From: Flavobacteriales bacterium
GTDB lineage: Bacteria > Bacteroidota > Bacteroidia > Flavobacteriales_F > PHOS-HE28
NCBI GenBank assembly: GCA_024103275.1
Contig: JAGFIV010000050.1
Coordinates: forward strand, 22,415-86,414
Direction: 5' to 3'
DNA length: 64,000 nt
The notes under the pieces were generated by a model. The model was given only the letters and a program-made list of their open reading frames with translations. It was not told where the DNA came from and ran no database searches. This document shows, piece after piece, positions 16,135 through 25,400 of the stretch. The translations under genes were made by a program, and so were the position numbers. Position 1 is the first letter of the stretch, and every line of letters begins with the position of its first letter.

Positions 16135-18048
16135 TTATCCCCCGGGGAATTGGATATGGTATTCGGTGCCGCTGGCATCGGACTTCATGGTCATGCGGCC
16201 GTTCAGTTGCTCCACCAGGCTCCCGATCAGGCTGCGCCCCAAGGTGTCCCCCGGTCGGTCCTGTTTTTCCTTGGGGATGCCCTTTCCGTCGTCGCTGTAA
16301 TGCAGGTCGATCTGCCCGTCATCGGCCCGATGGATGCGCAGGTTGATGAACCCTTGCTCCCTGCCGGAAAACGCGTGCTTGAATGAATTGGTGATCAGCT
16401 CATTGAGGATCAGTCCCAACGGCACCATCGTATCCAGGTCCAGCACCAGGTCGGGATCGATGGCCGTGCGGTACCGGATGCCATCCTTCACCTTGTTCAA
16501 CTGCACCAGCTCGGCGAACAGGTCACGGATGTAACGCGACAGGTCCATGTGGGCCAGGTCGTTGCCCTTGTACAGTTTTTCATGGATGAGCGCCATGGAG
16601 GCAACCCTGCTCTGGCTTTGTGCAAAGACCTGCTGGAGCCTTTCGTCGGTGATGTTGCCCGCCTGCAGGCGCAGCATGCTGGACACCACTTGCAGGTTGT
16701 TCTTCACCCGGTGGTGGATCTCGCGGATCAGTACCCGGATGCGCGCATTGGCCTGCTCGAGTTTCTCCTTTTCCGCCACCAACAAACGGGTCTGCTCCAT
16801 GTCGCGGTCACGGGCGGCGCGCAGGTTGTCCCGCATGCGCGTGAGCGAATGGCCGAGCACGTCCTGGTCGCCCCGCACCACCACGGGCGCGTCGTAGTTG
16901 CCCTGCCCGATGGCATCCGCGCTGGCTGAAAGTGAGCGCATGGCCTCGATCACCTCATTGAATGAACGGGCCATCTGCCCCACCTCGTCCTTGGACTTCA
17001 CGGGCACGCGTGCCCTTACATCCCCCCGCGCCAGGGAGGCGGTGGCCATGGACACCTCGCTGATGGTGCTTTGCAGCCCGCGCACGATCACCGTGGCCAT
17101 CACCAGCACCGTGCCCACCACGATCAGCAGGGCCACCACCACCAGGACCAACCGGCGCAGCGCGCCCGCGGCAATGCGCCGGCTCGTTTGCGTGATCGAA
17201 TCGATCGACCGCTGTTCCACCTCATGCAACTGCCCCATGGCCTTCCCGCTCAGGTCCCACCAATCCCTTCCGCTGAGCCCCAGGTCGGCGGGCCCCTTGC
17301 CCGATTGGATCATGCCCAGCAAGGCCCGTAGCATGTTGACGTCCGCACCCTGGAACGCCTCTTGGAAAGAGGCCAGTACCTGGGGTGGTGCATCCCGCTC
17401 AAACAACTGCAGGTTGGTCTGGTACAAGGTGATCTGCCTGTTCAGGGAGCCCAGGTCCATCGCCCCCCCGTCCTTGGCAAGCATCCGCAACAGTTCGGTC
17501 CGCACCACTCCCAAGGCATTCTTGGTATAGAGCAGGCTTTGGTGGGCGAAGAGCTTTGCGTTCACCTCCATGTCCAGCGTTTGTTTGGACATCTCCCCCA
17601 AATGGCGCAGCAGGTCCTCGTTCATGGCCTGGTAGGCCTGTACCGTCTCCGGAGCCGTGCTGTTTCCATCATCCATGCGCTTGCGTACCGTTGCCAACGG
17701 TGACACCACATCCACCGGCCTGAAACCCGGGATCACCACGATGTGGGGATTGGCCAGCCGTGCGATCGCCTCATCGCTTTCCGCGCGGGCGAGCTTCAGT
17801 GCGCCGTGGTCCGGCACCACCTTCAGCATGATGGCCATGCTCAACGCACTTTCCTCCTGGAACCGGTCCACCACATCCGCCACCAGCTGGATGCCCCCGG
17901 CCTGCCGTGACATGTAGCCAAGCACATTGTTCCGTTTGAGGCTGGAATCGACCTGCTTGCCGATCAGCAGGATCATCCCGGCCACCGGGATCCCCAACGT
18001 GATCAGGAACTTGGTCCGGATGCGCAGGTCCGCAAAGCGCCAATTCAT
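16135..18048 (-). CDS. sensor histidine kinase, NIT-like periplasmic domain, HisKA_2
   Basis: A 637-residue membrane kinase. The start at ATG 18048 ([14 protein letters not shown]) is preferred over the longer open frame because the -7 box TACTTTCG lies six bases upstream. It has TM1 at about 14-30, a ~290-residue helical periplasmic region resembling the nitrate/nitrite-sensing NIT fold ([17 protein letters not shown]), TM2 at about 333-355 and HAMP at about 356-410. The HisKA_2 box [11 protein letters not shown] is near residue 443, with phospho-accepting His446 or neighbour. The HATPase region has an N-box ([11 protein letters not shown]) near 549 and DDGKGIP near 585. No response regulator is adjacent, so the partner is elsewhere. 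The NIT assignment is by eye. Confidence 0.88.
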   Translation of the reverse strand: MNWRFADLRIRTKFLITLGIPVAGMILLIGKQVDSSLKRNNVLGYMSRQAGGIQLVADVVDRFQEESALSMAIMLKVVPDHGALKLARAESDEAIARLANPHIVVIPGFRPVDVVSPLATVRKRMDDGNSTAPETVQAYQAMNEDLLRHLGEMSKQTLDMEVNAKLFAHQSLLYTKNALGVVRTELLRMLAKDGGAMDLGSLNRQITLYQTNLQLFERDAPPQVLASFQEAFQGADVNMLRALLGMIQSGKGPADLGLSGRDWWDLSGKAMGQLHEVEQRSIDSITQTSRRIAAGALRRLVLVVVALLIVVGTVLVMATVIVRGLQSTISEVSMATASLARGDVRARVPVKSKDEVGQMARSFNEVIEAMRSLSASADAIGQGNYDAPVVVRGDQDVLGHSLTRMRDNLRAARDRDMEQTRLLVAEKEKLEQANARIRVLIREIHHRVKNNLQVVSSMLRLQAGNITDERLQQVFAQSQSRVASMALIHEKLYKGNDLAHMDLSRYIRDLFAELVQLNKVKDGIRYRTAIDPDLVLDLDTMVPLGLILNELITNSFKHAFSGREQGFINLRIHRADDGQIDLHYSDDGKGIPKEKQDRPGDTLGRSLIGSLVEQLNGRMTMKSDASGTEYHIQFPGG

Positions 18049-18054
18049 GGGGAG

Positions 18055-18062
18055 CGAAAGTA
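18055..18062 (-). promoter_or_regulatory. -7 box TACTTTCG of sensor kinase gene
   Basis: TA-N2-TTCG variant, six bases before the ATG at 18048. It is divergent from the box at 18088, so the 85-bp gap holds two promoters. Confidence 0.45.
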
Positions 18063-18087
18063 GGGGAAGCAACCATGCCGTGCTTTC

Positions 18088-18095
18088 TACATTTG
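18088..18095 (+). promoter_or_regulatory. -7 box TACATTTG of acyl-CoA carboxylase gene
   Basis: An exact TA-N2-TTTG match, 38 bases before the ATG at 18134. Confidence 0.5.
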
Positions 18096-18133
18096 GCCGC
18101 GCCCCGGGGACCACCCCGCAAGACCACCCAGCC

Positions 18134-19681
18134 ATGGCCATGAAATCGAAATTCGACCTGTTGGAAAGCCGATCAGCCGAAGCCTTGAAGGGCGGCGGGG
18201 CGGAACGCATCGAGGCCCAGCACAAGAAAGGGAAGCTCACCGCCCGCGAACGCATCCATCTGCTGCTGGACGAGGGCAGCTTCCAGGAGATCGGTCAACT
18301 GGTGACCCACCGCAGCGTGAACTTCGGCCTGGACAAGCAGCACTTCCTGGGCGATGGCGTGATCACCGGCCATGGCACCATCGACGGCCGGACGGTATTC
18401 GTGTTCTCCCAGGACTTCACCGTGCTGGGCGGCTCGCTGGCCGAGGCCCACGCCGGGAAGATCTGCAAGGTGATGGACCTGGCCATGCGGAACGGCGCAC
18501 CCCTGATCGGCCTCAACGACAGCGGCGGCGCGCGCATCCAGGAGGGCGTGGTGAGCCTGGGCGGCTATGCGGACATCTTCCACCGCAATGTGATGGCCAG
18601 CGGCGTGGTGCCGCAGATCAGCGCCATCCTGGGGCCTTGTGCGGGAGGGGCGGTGTACAGCCCGGCCCTCACGGACTTCGTCCTGATGGTGGAGGGCACC
18701 AGCTACATGTTCGTCACCGGGCCCAACGTGGTGAAGACCGTGACCCATGAGGAAGTGTCCAGCGAGGAGCTGGGCGGCGCCTCCACCCATGCCTCCAAGA
18801 GCGGCGTGGCGCACTTCACCGCGCCGGACGAGCTGGATGCCATCGACCAGCTGCGGCGGCTGGTCTCCTTCCTGCCCAACAATTGCGAGGAACGGCCCGC
18901 TGCCCTGCCCTACGAGCCGGGCGATGAGACCAGGCCCGCCTTGGACGCCATCCTGCCGGACAACCCCAACCAGCCGTACGATATCCGCGAAGTGATGAAC
19001 GCGGTGATCGACCCGGACAGCAGCATGGAGGTCCACGCCGACTATGCCCGCAACATGGTGATCGGCTTTGCCCGCGTGGCGGGCGAGGTGGTGGGCTGCG
19101 TGGCCAACCAGCCTGCGGTGCTCGCCGGGGTGCTCGACATCGATGCCAGCATCAAGGCCGCGCGCTTCGTGCGCTTCTGCGATGCCTTCAACATTCCGCT
19201 GCTCGTGTTCGTGGACGTGCCCGGCTTCCTGCCCGGCACCGAACAGGAATGGCGCGGCATCATCAACCACGGCGCCAAGCTGCTCTATGCGTTCAGCGAG
19301 GCCACGGTGCCCCGCATCACGGTGATCACGCGCAAGGCCTACGGCGGGGCTTACGACGTGATGAACAGCAAGCACATCGGGTGCGACGTCAACTTCGCAT
19401 GGCCTGCCGCGGAGATCGCCGTGATGGGCGCCAAGGGTGCGGCGGAGATCATCTTCCGCAACGACATCCGGGGTGCCCAGGACCCCGAGGCCATGCTGGC
19501 CGCCAAGGAGGCCGAATACCGGGACCGGTTCGCCAACCCGTACGAGGCGGCGGCCCGGGGCTTCATCGACGAAGTGATCATGCCGCATGCCACGCGCCGC
19601 AAGGTGATCGAGGCCCTGCGCATGCTCCGCAACAAGGCGCAGGCGCTGCCGCGCAAGAAGCACGGGAACCTGCCGTTGTAA
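18134..19681 (+). CDS. acyl-CoA carboxylase beta (carboxyltransferase) subunit
   Basis: A 515-residue biotin-dependent carboxyltransferase of the propionyl-CoA/methylmalonyl-CoA type, which transfers CO2 from carboxybiotin to an acyl-CoA. The full family length is present: [15 protein letters not shown] at the start, the first crotonase-like half with [14 protein letters not shown] and [15 protein letters not shown], and the second half with [12 protein letters not shown], a tyrosine/glycine-rich [10 protein letters not shown] and [14 protein letters not shown]. The start at ATG 18134 ([11 protein letters not shown]) follows a good -7 box and removes a long non-homologous extension. No biotin-carboxylase subunit is nearby. 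Propionyl-CoA is the likeliest substrate but this is not proven. Confidence 0.93.
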   Translation: MAMKSKFDLLESRSAEALKGGGAERIEAQHKKGKLTARERIHLLLDEGSFQEIGQLVTHRSVNFGLDKQHFLGDGVITGHGTIDGRTVFVFSQDFTVLGGSLAEAHAGKICKVMDLAMRNGAPLIGLNDSGGARIQEGVVSLGGYADIFHRNVMASGVVPQISAILGPCAGGAVYSPALTDFVLMVEGTSYMFVTGPNVVKTVTHEEVSSEELGGASTHASKSGVAHFTAPDELDAIDQLRRLVSFLPNNCEERPAALPYEPGDETRPALDAILPDNPNQPYDIREVMNAVIDPDSSMEVHADYARNMVIGFARVAGEVVGCVANQPAVLAGVLDIDASIKAARFVRFCDAFNIPLLVFVDVPGFLPGTEQEWRGIINHGAKLLYAFSEATVPRITVITRKAYGGAYDVMNSKHIGCDVNFAWPAAEIAVMGAKGAAEIIFRNDIRGAQDPEAMLAAKEAEYRDRFANPYEAAARGFIDEVIMPHATRRKVIEALRMLRNKAQALPRKKHGNLPL

Positions 19682-19704
19682 GGGATCCCGGGCGGGGCGG
19701 ACCG

Positions 19705-19712
19705 TATTTTCG
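19705..19712 (+). promoter_or_regulatory. -7 box TATTTTCG before TPR kinase gene
   Basis: TA-N2-TTCG variant, four bases before the ATG at 19717, implying a leaderless transcript if used. Confidence 0.4.
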
Positions 19713-19716
19713 CCGC

Positions 19717-21780
19717 ATGGCCAAGCCACCCGGAAGCCCACGGCACGGCTGCATCGCCGTCCTGCTTCGCCCGACCGGGTTGCTCCTTGCCCTCACAACG
19801 GCCTGGTCCCTTCCCGCACAATCAGGGACCGATGCGGCCCGGGTGATGGCCTTGCCGGAGGATAGCGCCAAGGTGATGGGCCTGAGCGACCTGTGTTTCG
19901 CCTACCGCCGCGTCCATGCGGACTCGGCGGAGCTGTTCGGGCAGGCCGCGCTTCGCCTGGCCCGTCGGCTGGGTTTCCGGCGTGGGGAGGCGCAAGCATG
20001 CAACGACCTGGCCATCCTGCGGATCGACCGCAGCGCATACGAGGCCGCGGACAGCCTGCTATACCGCTCCTTGGCCTTGCGGAAGGCGCTGGGCGATCCG
20101 GCCGGGATGGCCGCCGTGTACAACAAGCTCGGGATCACCAGGCAGGCCCGGTTCATGTTGGAGGATGCCTTGGAGGAGGACTTGAAGGCCCTGGCGATCT
20201 ATGAACAGATCGGCCCGCCCGCACACGAGGCCACATTGCTGAACAACATCGCCATCCTGCAGTTCAACCTCAACCGGTTCACGGAAGCACTGGCCACGCA
20301 CAAGAGGGCGGCGTCCATCCGCGCAGGGATCCCGGACAGTGCCGGGTTGGCCGCATCCTTCGGGAATATGGCCAATGTGGAATTGCGTTTGGGCGACACG
20401 GCGAACGCGGTCCATCATTACCAGCAGGCCATCGGCTATTTCAGGGCGAAGGACATGCGGCCGGAGCTGGCGGTGTCGCTGCACAACCTGGCCTCCATCC
20501 GGTTGGAACAGGGCCGCGCGGAGGAGGCGGCACGGGGGCATGCCGAGGCCTTGGAACTGCGCCGGCAGCTCGGCGAGCCCAAGGGCATCGCCTCGTCGTT
20601 GGTCGGGCTGGGCGCCGCGCGCCTGCACCAGCGGCGCTTCACCGAGGCGGCCGCCCTCCTGCACGAAGGCCTTGCCATGGGCAGGGTGGTGCATGCGCGC
20701 AACGAGGCAATGCACGCCCTGTTGAACCTGGCCCGCCTGCATGGCCGCTCCGGCCGCGCGGACAGTTCCTTGTTCTTCCAGGAGCAATACGCCGCGCTGA
20801 AGGACTCCGTGTTCAATGAGGACATGAGCCAACGCCTGGCACAGGCGGAGGCGCGCTTTGAGACCGAGAAGAAGGAACGCCAGATCCAGGCACAACGGGC
20901 CTCCATCGCGGAACTGGAGCGCGAAGGCGAACACCGCAAGTTGTGGCTGGTCACCGCCTGGGGAGGGGTGGCCGTGGTGCTGCTGTCCGCGTTGCTGCTG
21001 CTGCAGGTCCAACGGCGACGGGCCCGGGCGCAGCGGGATGCGGCGATCATCGCGGAGCGCCAGGCCGGCCTGCAAGGGGTGCTGGCAGCGGCCGAAAAGG
21101 AGCGCAAGCGCATCGCCGGGGAGCTGCACGATGGGATCGGACAGCAGGTGGCAGGCTTGAAATTGAACCTGGAAATGCTGGCCGCAAAGGCGGATTCCGG
21201 CCAGCCGGTGCCCCAACGGGGCCTGGCGGAAGCCCTGTCCACCCTGGCCCTGGTGGGACAGGATGTACGCGGGCTTGCCCATGCGCTGATGCCGCGCGCC
21301 CTGGAGGAAGTGGGGCTGGTGCCCGCCATCGGGGAAATGCTGGAGCGTTCCTTCAATGCAGGGAGCATCACGTGCCGGTGGGGCCACCACGGGATGGACG
21401 GCCGTCTCCCACCCGAAATGGAAACCGGCCTGTACCGCATCACGCAGGAGCTGGTGCAGAACACGTTGAAGCATGCACAAGCCAAGCAGGTGAACGTCCA
21501 GTTGCTGCGGAACAACGGCCATGTGGTGCTCATCTATGAGGATGACGGCCGCGGGCTGCCCGCCCAAGGCGCGTCAACAGGCATCGGCCTGGGCAACATC
21601 CAGGAGCGGGCCAGGGCGCTGAACGGCACGTTCACCATGGCCAACGGACCCCTGCACGGCATCCTGGCCACCGTGCGCATCCCGTTGCCCGGTCCGGGCC
21701 ATTCATCGGGAATGGCGATCTTGCAACCATCAAACACCCCTCATGGAAACATCGCACCCCATTCGCCTGGTGATCTGTGA
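19717..21780 (+). CDS. TPR-repeat sensor histidine kinase (HisKA_3)
   Basis: A 687-residue kinase of the two-component family common in Bacteroidota. A signal peptide or anchor ends near residue 36. Tetratricopeptide repeats run from about 50 to 380, with motifs such as AVYNKLGITRQ, TLLNNIAILQFN and AVSLHNLASIRLEQ. A coiled coil leads to a single transmembrane helix at about 407-430. HisKA_3 carries RIAGELHDGIGQQ with His near 471, and the HATPase_c domain has QELVQNTLKHA and DDGRGLP. It belongs to the NarX/DesK-like class that pairs with LuxR-type regulators. The last 38 bases overlap the response regulator gene, so the pair is cognate. Confidence 0.93.
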   Translation: MAKPPGSPRHGCIAVLLRPTGLLLALTTAWSLPAQSGTDAARVMALPEDSAKVMGLSDLCFAYRRVHADSAELFGQAALRLARRLGFRRGEAQACNDLAILRIDRSAYEAADSLLYRSLALRKALGDPAGMAAVYNKLGITRQARFMLEDALEEDLKALAIYEQIGPPAHEATLLNNIAILQFNLNRFTEALATHKRAASIRAGIPDSAGLAASFGNMANVELRLGDTANAVHHYQQAIGYFRAKDMRPELAVSLHNLASIRLEQGRAEEAARGHAEALELRRQLGEPKGIASSLVGLGAARLHQRRFTEAAALLHEGLAMGRVVHARNEAMHALLNLARLHGRSGRADSSLFFQEQYAALKDSVFNEDMSQRLAQAEARFETEKKERQIQAQRASIAELEREGEHRKLWLVTAWGGVAVVLLSALLLLQVQRRRARAQRDAAIIAERQAGLQGVLAAAEKERKRIAGELHDGIGQQVAGLKLNLEMLAAKADSGQPVPQRGLAEALSTLALVGQDVRGLAHALMPRALEEVGLVPAIGEMLERSFNAGSITCRWGHHGMDGRLPPEMETGLYRITQELVQNTLKHAQAKQVNVQLLRNNGHVVLIYEDDGRGLPAQGASTGIGLGNIQERARALNGTFTMANGPLHGILATVRIPLPGPGHSSGMAILQPSNTPHGNIAPHSPGDL

Positions 21781-22387
21781 CGACCATCAGATCGTCATCG
21801 ACGGGTTGCGGCGCCTGTTGGAAGATGTGGCATGGGTGCAGGTGGTCGGCACGGCCACCGGAAACGAGGAACTGATGGCCTTGCTGGAACACGGCCCCGC
21901 AGACCTGGTGATCTTGGACCTGAACATGCCCGGCCTGCCGGGGTCCAGCGTCATGCAGAAGGTGAAGGGGCGATGGCCGGGCCTGCGGGTGATCATCCTG
22001 ACCATGGAGACCAGTGCGGCCATGGTGCGCCACATGATGCAGATGGGTGCCGAGGGCTATTTGGCGAAGACCTGTGGCCGCGAGGAACTCCTCCATGCGA
22101 TCCAACAGGTCCACGGCGGAGGCAAACACGTGCCGGGTCCGGGAACCGCGGACCTGGCACGTGCTGCGGATTCGGTCATCGGCGGGCGGCTTGACGCATT
22201 GAGCGGCCGTGAACGCGAAGTGCTGGCGGGCCTGGCGGAAGGACTTTCCAACAAGGAGATCGGTGAGCGGCTCTACATCTCGCACCGCACCGTGGACACC
22301 CACCGGACGAACCTGATGAGGAAACTCGGGGTGCATAACCTGGCCGAGCTGGTGCGGATCGCCATCGCGGAGGGCATGGTGCGGTAG
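21743..22387 (+). CDS. NarL/LuxR-family response regulator
   Basis: A 214-residue transcription regulator. The receiver domain is at residues ~8-125, with acidic DD near 13-14, phospho-accepting Asp in VILDLNMPG near residue 57, Thr in ILTMET and Lys in YLAKTCG. The LuxR-type helix-turn-helix is at ~148-210 (LSGREREVLAGLAEGLSNKE and ISHRTVDTHRTNLMRKLG). It is translated from within the end of the TPR kinase gene (38-base overlap), so it should be its phosphorylation target. Regulon unknown. Confidence 0.95.
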   Translation: METSHPIRLVICDDHQIVIDGLRRLLEDVAWVQVVGTATGNEELMALLEHGPADLVILDLNMPGLPGSSVMQKVKGRWPGLRVIILTMETSAAMVRHMMQMGAEGYLAKTCGREELLHAIQQVHGGGKHVPGPGTADLARAADSVIGGRLDALSGREREVLAGLAEGLSNKEIGERLYISHRTVDTHRTNLMRKLGVHNLAELVRIAIAEGMVR

Positions 22388-22531
22388 CCTCCGCACGGGG
22401 GAGAAGCGCTCTTCAACCAGCGTCAAGATCTTGCGGCAAACGGGCGCCGGGCCTGCATTTGTTGAATTGTTGGCAACTTCTTTTCCGTTCGCCGCCAATG
22501 GGTTCTTCCTTTGTACGAAAGGGAATCGGAG

Positions 22532-23863
22532 ATGAATGTTCTACTGATCGGCGGCGGAGGACGCGAGCATGCGTTGGCCTGGAAACTGGCCCAGAGCTCG
22601 ATGTTGGACGAATTGTATGTGACCCCTGGCAACCCGGGCACCATGCGGCACGGGCGCAATGTGCCATTGGACCTGGACGACCCGCGGGCCTTGCGGCAGC
22701 TGATCATCGACAAACGGATCCGCATGGTGGTGGTGGGCCCGGAAGCCCCGCTGGCCGGCGGGCTGCACGACCGCATCGCGGCGGACCCGCAGCTCAAGGA
22801 CCTGGTGACCGTGATCGGCCCGGTTGCCGCCGGCGCGAGGCTGGAGGGCAGCAAGGAATTCGCCAAGGAGTTCATGATCCGGCACAACATCCCCACGGCG
22901 GCCTTCCGCGCCTTCGGCCGGGACCAGCTTCCCGAGGCGATCGCCCAGCTGGACCACATGGAAAGCCCGTATGTGATCAAGGCGGACGGGCTGGCACAAG
23001 GCAAGGGCGTGGTGATCACCTCCGACCGGCAGGAAGCGGAACGCGTGCTGAAGGACATGTTGGGCGGCAATGCGCTCGGACATGCCGCCGACCGCGTGCT
23101 CCTGGAACAGCACCTGTCGGGCACCGAGGTCTCCGCATTCCTGATCACCGATGGGCAAGCCTTCAAGATGTTGCCTTCCGCCAAGGATTACAAACGGATC
23201 GGCGATGGCGATACCGGGCCCAACACCGGCGGCATGGGCGCGGTATCCCCGGTACCCTTTGCCACCAAGGAGTTCATGGCCAAGGTGCACGACCGCATCG
23301 CACTGCCCACCATCCGCGGGCTGCACAGCGAGGGCATCCCCTACCAGGGATTCCTGTTCCTGGGCCTGATCAATGTGGACGGCGACCCCTTCCTGATCGA
23401 GTACAACGTGCGGCTGGGCGACCCGGAGGCACAGGTGATCTTGCCGCGCCTGCGCAGTGACCTGATGGACCTGTTCGAGGGGATTGCCACCGGTACGCTG
23501 AGTGAACGCCATGTGGACGTGGACGGCCGTGCATGCGTCAGCGTGGTGCTTGCCTCGGAGGGCTATCCGGGGAAATACGCCACGGGCAAGCCCATCGTGG
23601 GCCTGGACCTGGTGCAGGGCGCCCACGTGTTCCAGGCCGGCACGGCCGAGGAAGGCGGCCGGCTCGTCACCCATGGCGGCCGTGTGCTATGCGTGACCGC
23701 CTTCGGGAAAGACATTGAACATGCGATCCTGAACGCTTACACCAACACGGCCCTCATCGATTTCGAGGGCAAGACGCACCGCAGCGACATCGGGCACGAC
23801 CTGCTGCGCGATCCGGCCTCCAAGGGAGGCGGGGGCTCCGGCGTGAAGCTCGGCGTCAAATGA
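22532..23863 (+). CDS. purD: phosphoribosylamine--glycine ligase (GAR synthetase)
   Basis: A 443-residue enzyme of step 2 of de novo purine synthesis, joining glycine to phosphoribosylamine with ATP in the cytosol. It starts MNVLLIGGGGREHALAWKL at ATG 22532, just after a GGAATCGGAG stretch; a TTG seven codons earlier is less likely. ATP-grasp signatures are present: YVIKADGLAQGKGVVIT, SAKDYKRIGDGDTGPNTGGM and the metal-binding EYNVRLGDPEAQV. Length is normal. It converges on a small membrane-protein gene with an 8-base tail overlap. The other nearby purine gene, purQ, is 1.5 kb downstream. Confidence 0.97.
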   Translation: MNVLLIGGGGREHALAWKLAQSSMLDELYVTPGNPGTMRHGRNVPLDLDDPRALRQLIIDKRIRMVVVGPEAPLAGGLHDRIAADPQLKDLVTVIGPVAAGARLEGSKEFAKEFMIRHNIPTAAFRAFGRDQLPEAIAQLDHMESPYVIKADGLAQGKGVVITSDRQEAERVLKDMLGGNALGHAADRVLLEQHLSGTEVSAFLITDGQAFKMLPSAKDYKRIGDGDTGPNTGGMGAVSPVPFATKEFMAKVHDRIALPTIRGLHSEGIPYQGFLFLGLINVDGDPFLIEYNVRLGDPEAQVILPRLRSDLMDLFEGIATGTLSERHVDVDGRACVSVVLASEGYPGKYATGKPIVGLDLVQGAHVFQAGTAEEGGRLVTHGGRVLCVTAFGKDIEHAILNAYTNTALIDFEGKTHRSDIGHDLLRDPASKGGGGSGVKLGVK

Positions 23864-24041
23864 ACTCGTTCCGTTCCTTCGCGCGCCGCGTGTAGCGCTT
23901 TTCCCAGTACAGCCAATACAGCATGCCGAACACCAGCACGACGGTAATGGCGATGGGGATGCCCCACTGGGGTTTCGAGATCAGGCCGAAGGACCACTGC
24001 AGGAAATGGCCGATGCCGAAGAAAACGTCCGTGGAACTCAT
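23856..24041 (-). CDS. small membrane protein, DUF6341-like
   Basis: A 61-residue protein with an amphipathic N-terminal helix, one transmembrane segment at about 29-46 (IAITVVLVFGMLYWLYW) and a charged tail. The size, the single helix ending in YW, and the position between purD and a DUF6427 gene match the flavobacterial DUF6341 family as I remember it. The start MSSTDVFF (ATG 24041) is supported by a perfect TATATTTG box 24 bases upstream. Function unknown. It overlaps the end of purD by 8 bases, tail to tail. Confidence 0.68.
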   Translation of the reverse strand: MSSTDVFFGIGHFLQWSFGLISKPQWGIPIAITVVLVFGMLYWLYWEKRYTRRAKERNEFI

Positions 24042-24344
24042 GGAAGGAATGGCGTTGTGGAACGGCAAATATAAAGGCGGCCGCCAATGGCGACCCCCTG
24101 CGGCATCTGCCCGTGGCCGGTGTTCAACCCCAACGTGTTGAAGCATGCGGGCAGGTCCGCCAAACAGGCTTCCGGCCGCATTCCTGCATGCAGCCCCCCG
24201 CCCGGGTCTTTCGGCGCAGGCCGATGCCGTGCCGGCAACCCCGTCTCACAGGCATCATGCTACCTTGTGCCGGGGCCGGCACCATGGTCCGGCGCGGGTT
24301 GACCAAGTGAAGGATGGCCCGCCTGCCCCATCCGATCCCTACGT
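24042..24344. other. divergent intergenic region, no gene seen
   Basis: About 300 bases between the DUF6341-like and DUF6427 genes. It holds the leftward TATATTTG box, a GGCGGCCGCC palindrome near 24077 and a TGCCGG-GG-CCGGCA hairpin near 24270. The short open frames show no coding character. Confidence 0.6.
24066..24073 (-). promoter_or_regulatory. -7 box TATATTTG of DUF6341-like gene
   Basis: An exact TA-N2-TTTG match, 24 bases before the ATG at 24041. Confidence 0.55.
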
Positions 24345-25352
24345 ATGCTGACCGCATTCTTCCGGCAAGACCGCCCCACCGCCTTCCTGCCCCTTCCCCT
24401 GCTGGTCCTTCTTCTGTGGCCCGGCGCCGGGAGCGGGGGTGATCCTTCCTTTCTGCCGGTGGAAGGGATCATGGGCCAGGTCGTGGCCGGCATGCCGCTC
24501 TATGCCCCGCTGGCCGCCCTGTTCACCGCCTTGCCCTGGGCCACCCTGCCAATGGGCCTGGTGCTGGCCTTGTGGCTGGCCCATGGGTTATGCCAAATGG
24601 CCAACGATTGCGAGCTCCACGAACGGCGGAACCGCCTGCCTGCCCTGTCCGTTATATTGCTCCTGGCCTTGATGCCCTTCGGGTTGCTGCCCGATGCCGC
24701 CCTGCTGGGCATGTGCATCGTGGTATGGGCGCTCACGCGTGCATGGACTTCCGTCGGGAAGGCCCAGATCGGCTCGGCACTCTTCGATGCGGGCCTGCTG
24801 CTGGGGCTGGCCAGCCTGGTGTACCTGCCCTATGCCTTCCTCACCGTGGTGGTCTGGGCCACGCTGGCCGTCACGCGCCCATTCCGGCTTCGCGAATATG
24901 TGCTCCCGCTCGCGGGCCTGGCCGGGATGCTGGTGGTCGGCTGGGGCGCGGTCCACTTCATTTCCCCTTCTTCCTGGGACCCTGCCGCCTCCATGCACTA
25001 TCCCGCAGGGGCAACCCCGCCGAAGGCGGCCCACTGGATGTACCGCGTGGTCCTGTGGGCGGTGCTCTCCGTGCTGGCCGTGGCCACGGTGATCGCCTTC
25101 GCCTCGGTCTATGCCCGCAGCGTGATGCGGGAAAAGAACATCCGGGCCTCCTTCCTGGCCTTTGCCTTTGCCTGTGGCCTGCTGGCGCTGTTCGCCTGGT
25201 GGCTGGACGACCGGGTCCCGCCGGTGCTGCTGGCCGCACCCGGGGCCGTGCTGCTCGCCTACCCCTTGCTGCAGGCCCGTAAGCCCGCGTGGGCCGATGC
25301 GGGGCTCTGGTGCCTGTTGTTGCTGGCCTGCTGGGCGCGCTGGGCGGGGTGA
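24345..25352 (+). CDS. DUF6427 family integral membrane protein
   Basis: A 335-residue polytopic membrane protein with roughly nine or ten hydrophobic helices. It opens MLTAFFRQDRPTAF, carries GSGGDPSF near residue 30, and the middle has VYLPYAFLTVVVW followed by RPFRLREYVLPLAGL. This is the pattern of the flavobacterial DUF6427 family, where a basic loop follows a helix pair. The function is unknown; its recurrent neighbours are purD and DUF6341. Transcribed toward purQ, 48 bases downstream. Confidence 0.75.
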   Translation: MLTAFFRQDRPTAFLPLPLLVLLLWPGAGSGGDPSFLPVEGIMGQVVAGMPLYAPLAALFTALPWATLPMGLVLALWLAHGLCQMANDCELHERRNRLPALSVILLLALMPFGLLPDAALLGMCIVVWALTRAWTSVGKAQIGSALFDAGLLLGLASLVYLPYAFLTVVVWATLAVTRPFRLREYVLPLAGLAGMLVVGWGAVHFISPSSWDPAASMHYPAGATPPKAAHWMYRVVLWAVLSVLAVATVIAFASVYARSVMREKNIRASFLAFAFACGLLALFAWWLDDRVPPVLLAAPGAVLLAYPLLQARKPAWADAGLWCLLLLACWARWAG

Positions 25353-25355
25353 GCT

Positions 25356-25363
25356 AACTTCGC
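25356..25363 (+). promoter_or_regulatory. -7 box TAACTTCG of purQ
   Basis: TA-N2-TTCG variant, 37 bases before ATG 25401. Confidence 0.4.
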
Positions 25364-25400
25364 GCCGCGTATCACAGCAACAGCGCAGCCATCCTTGATC

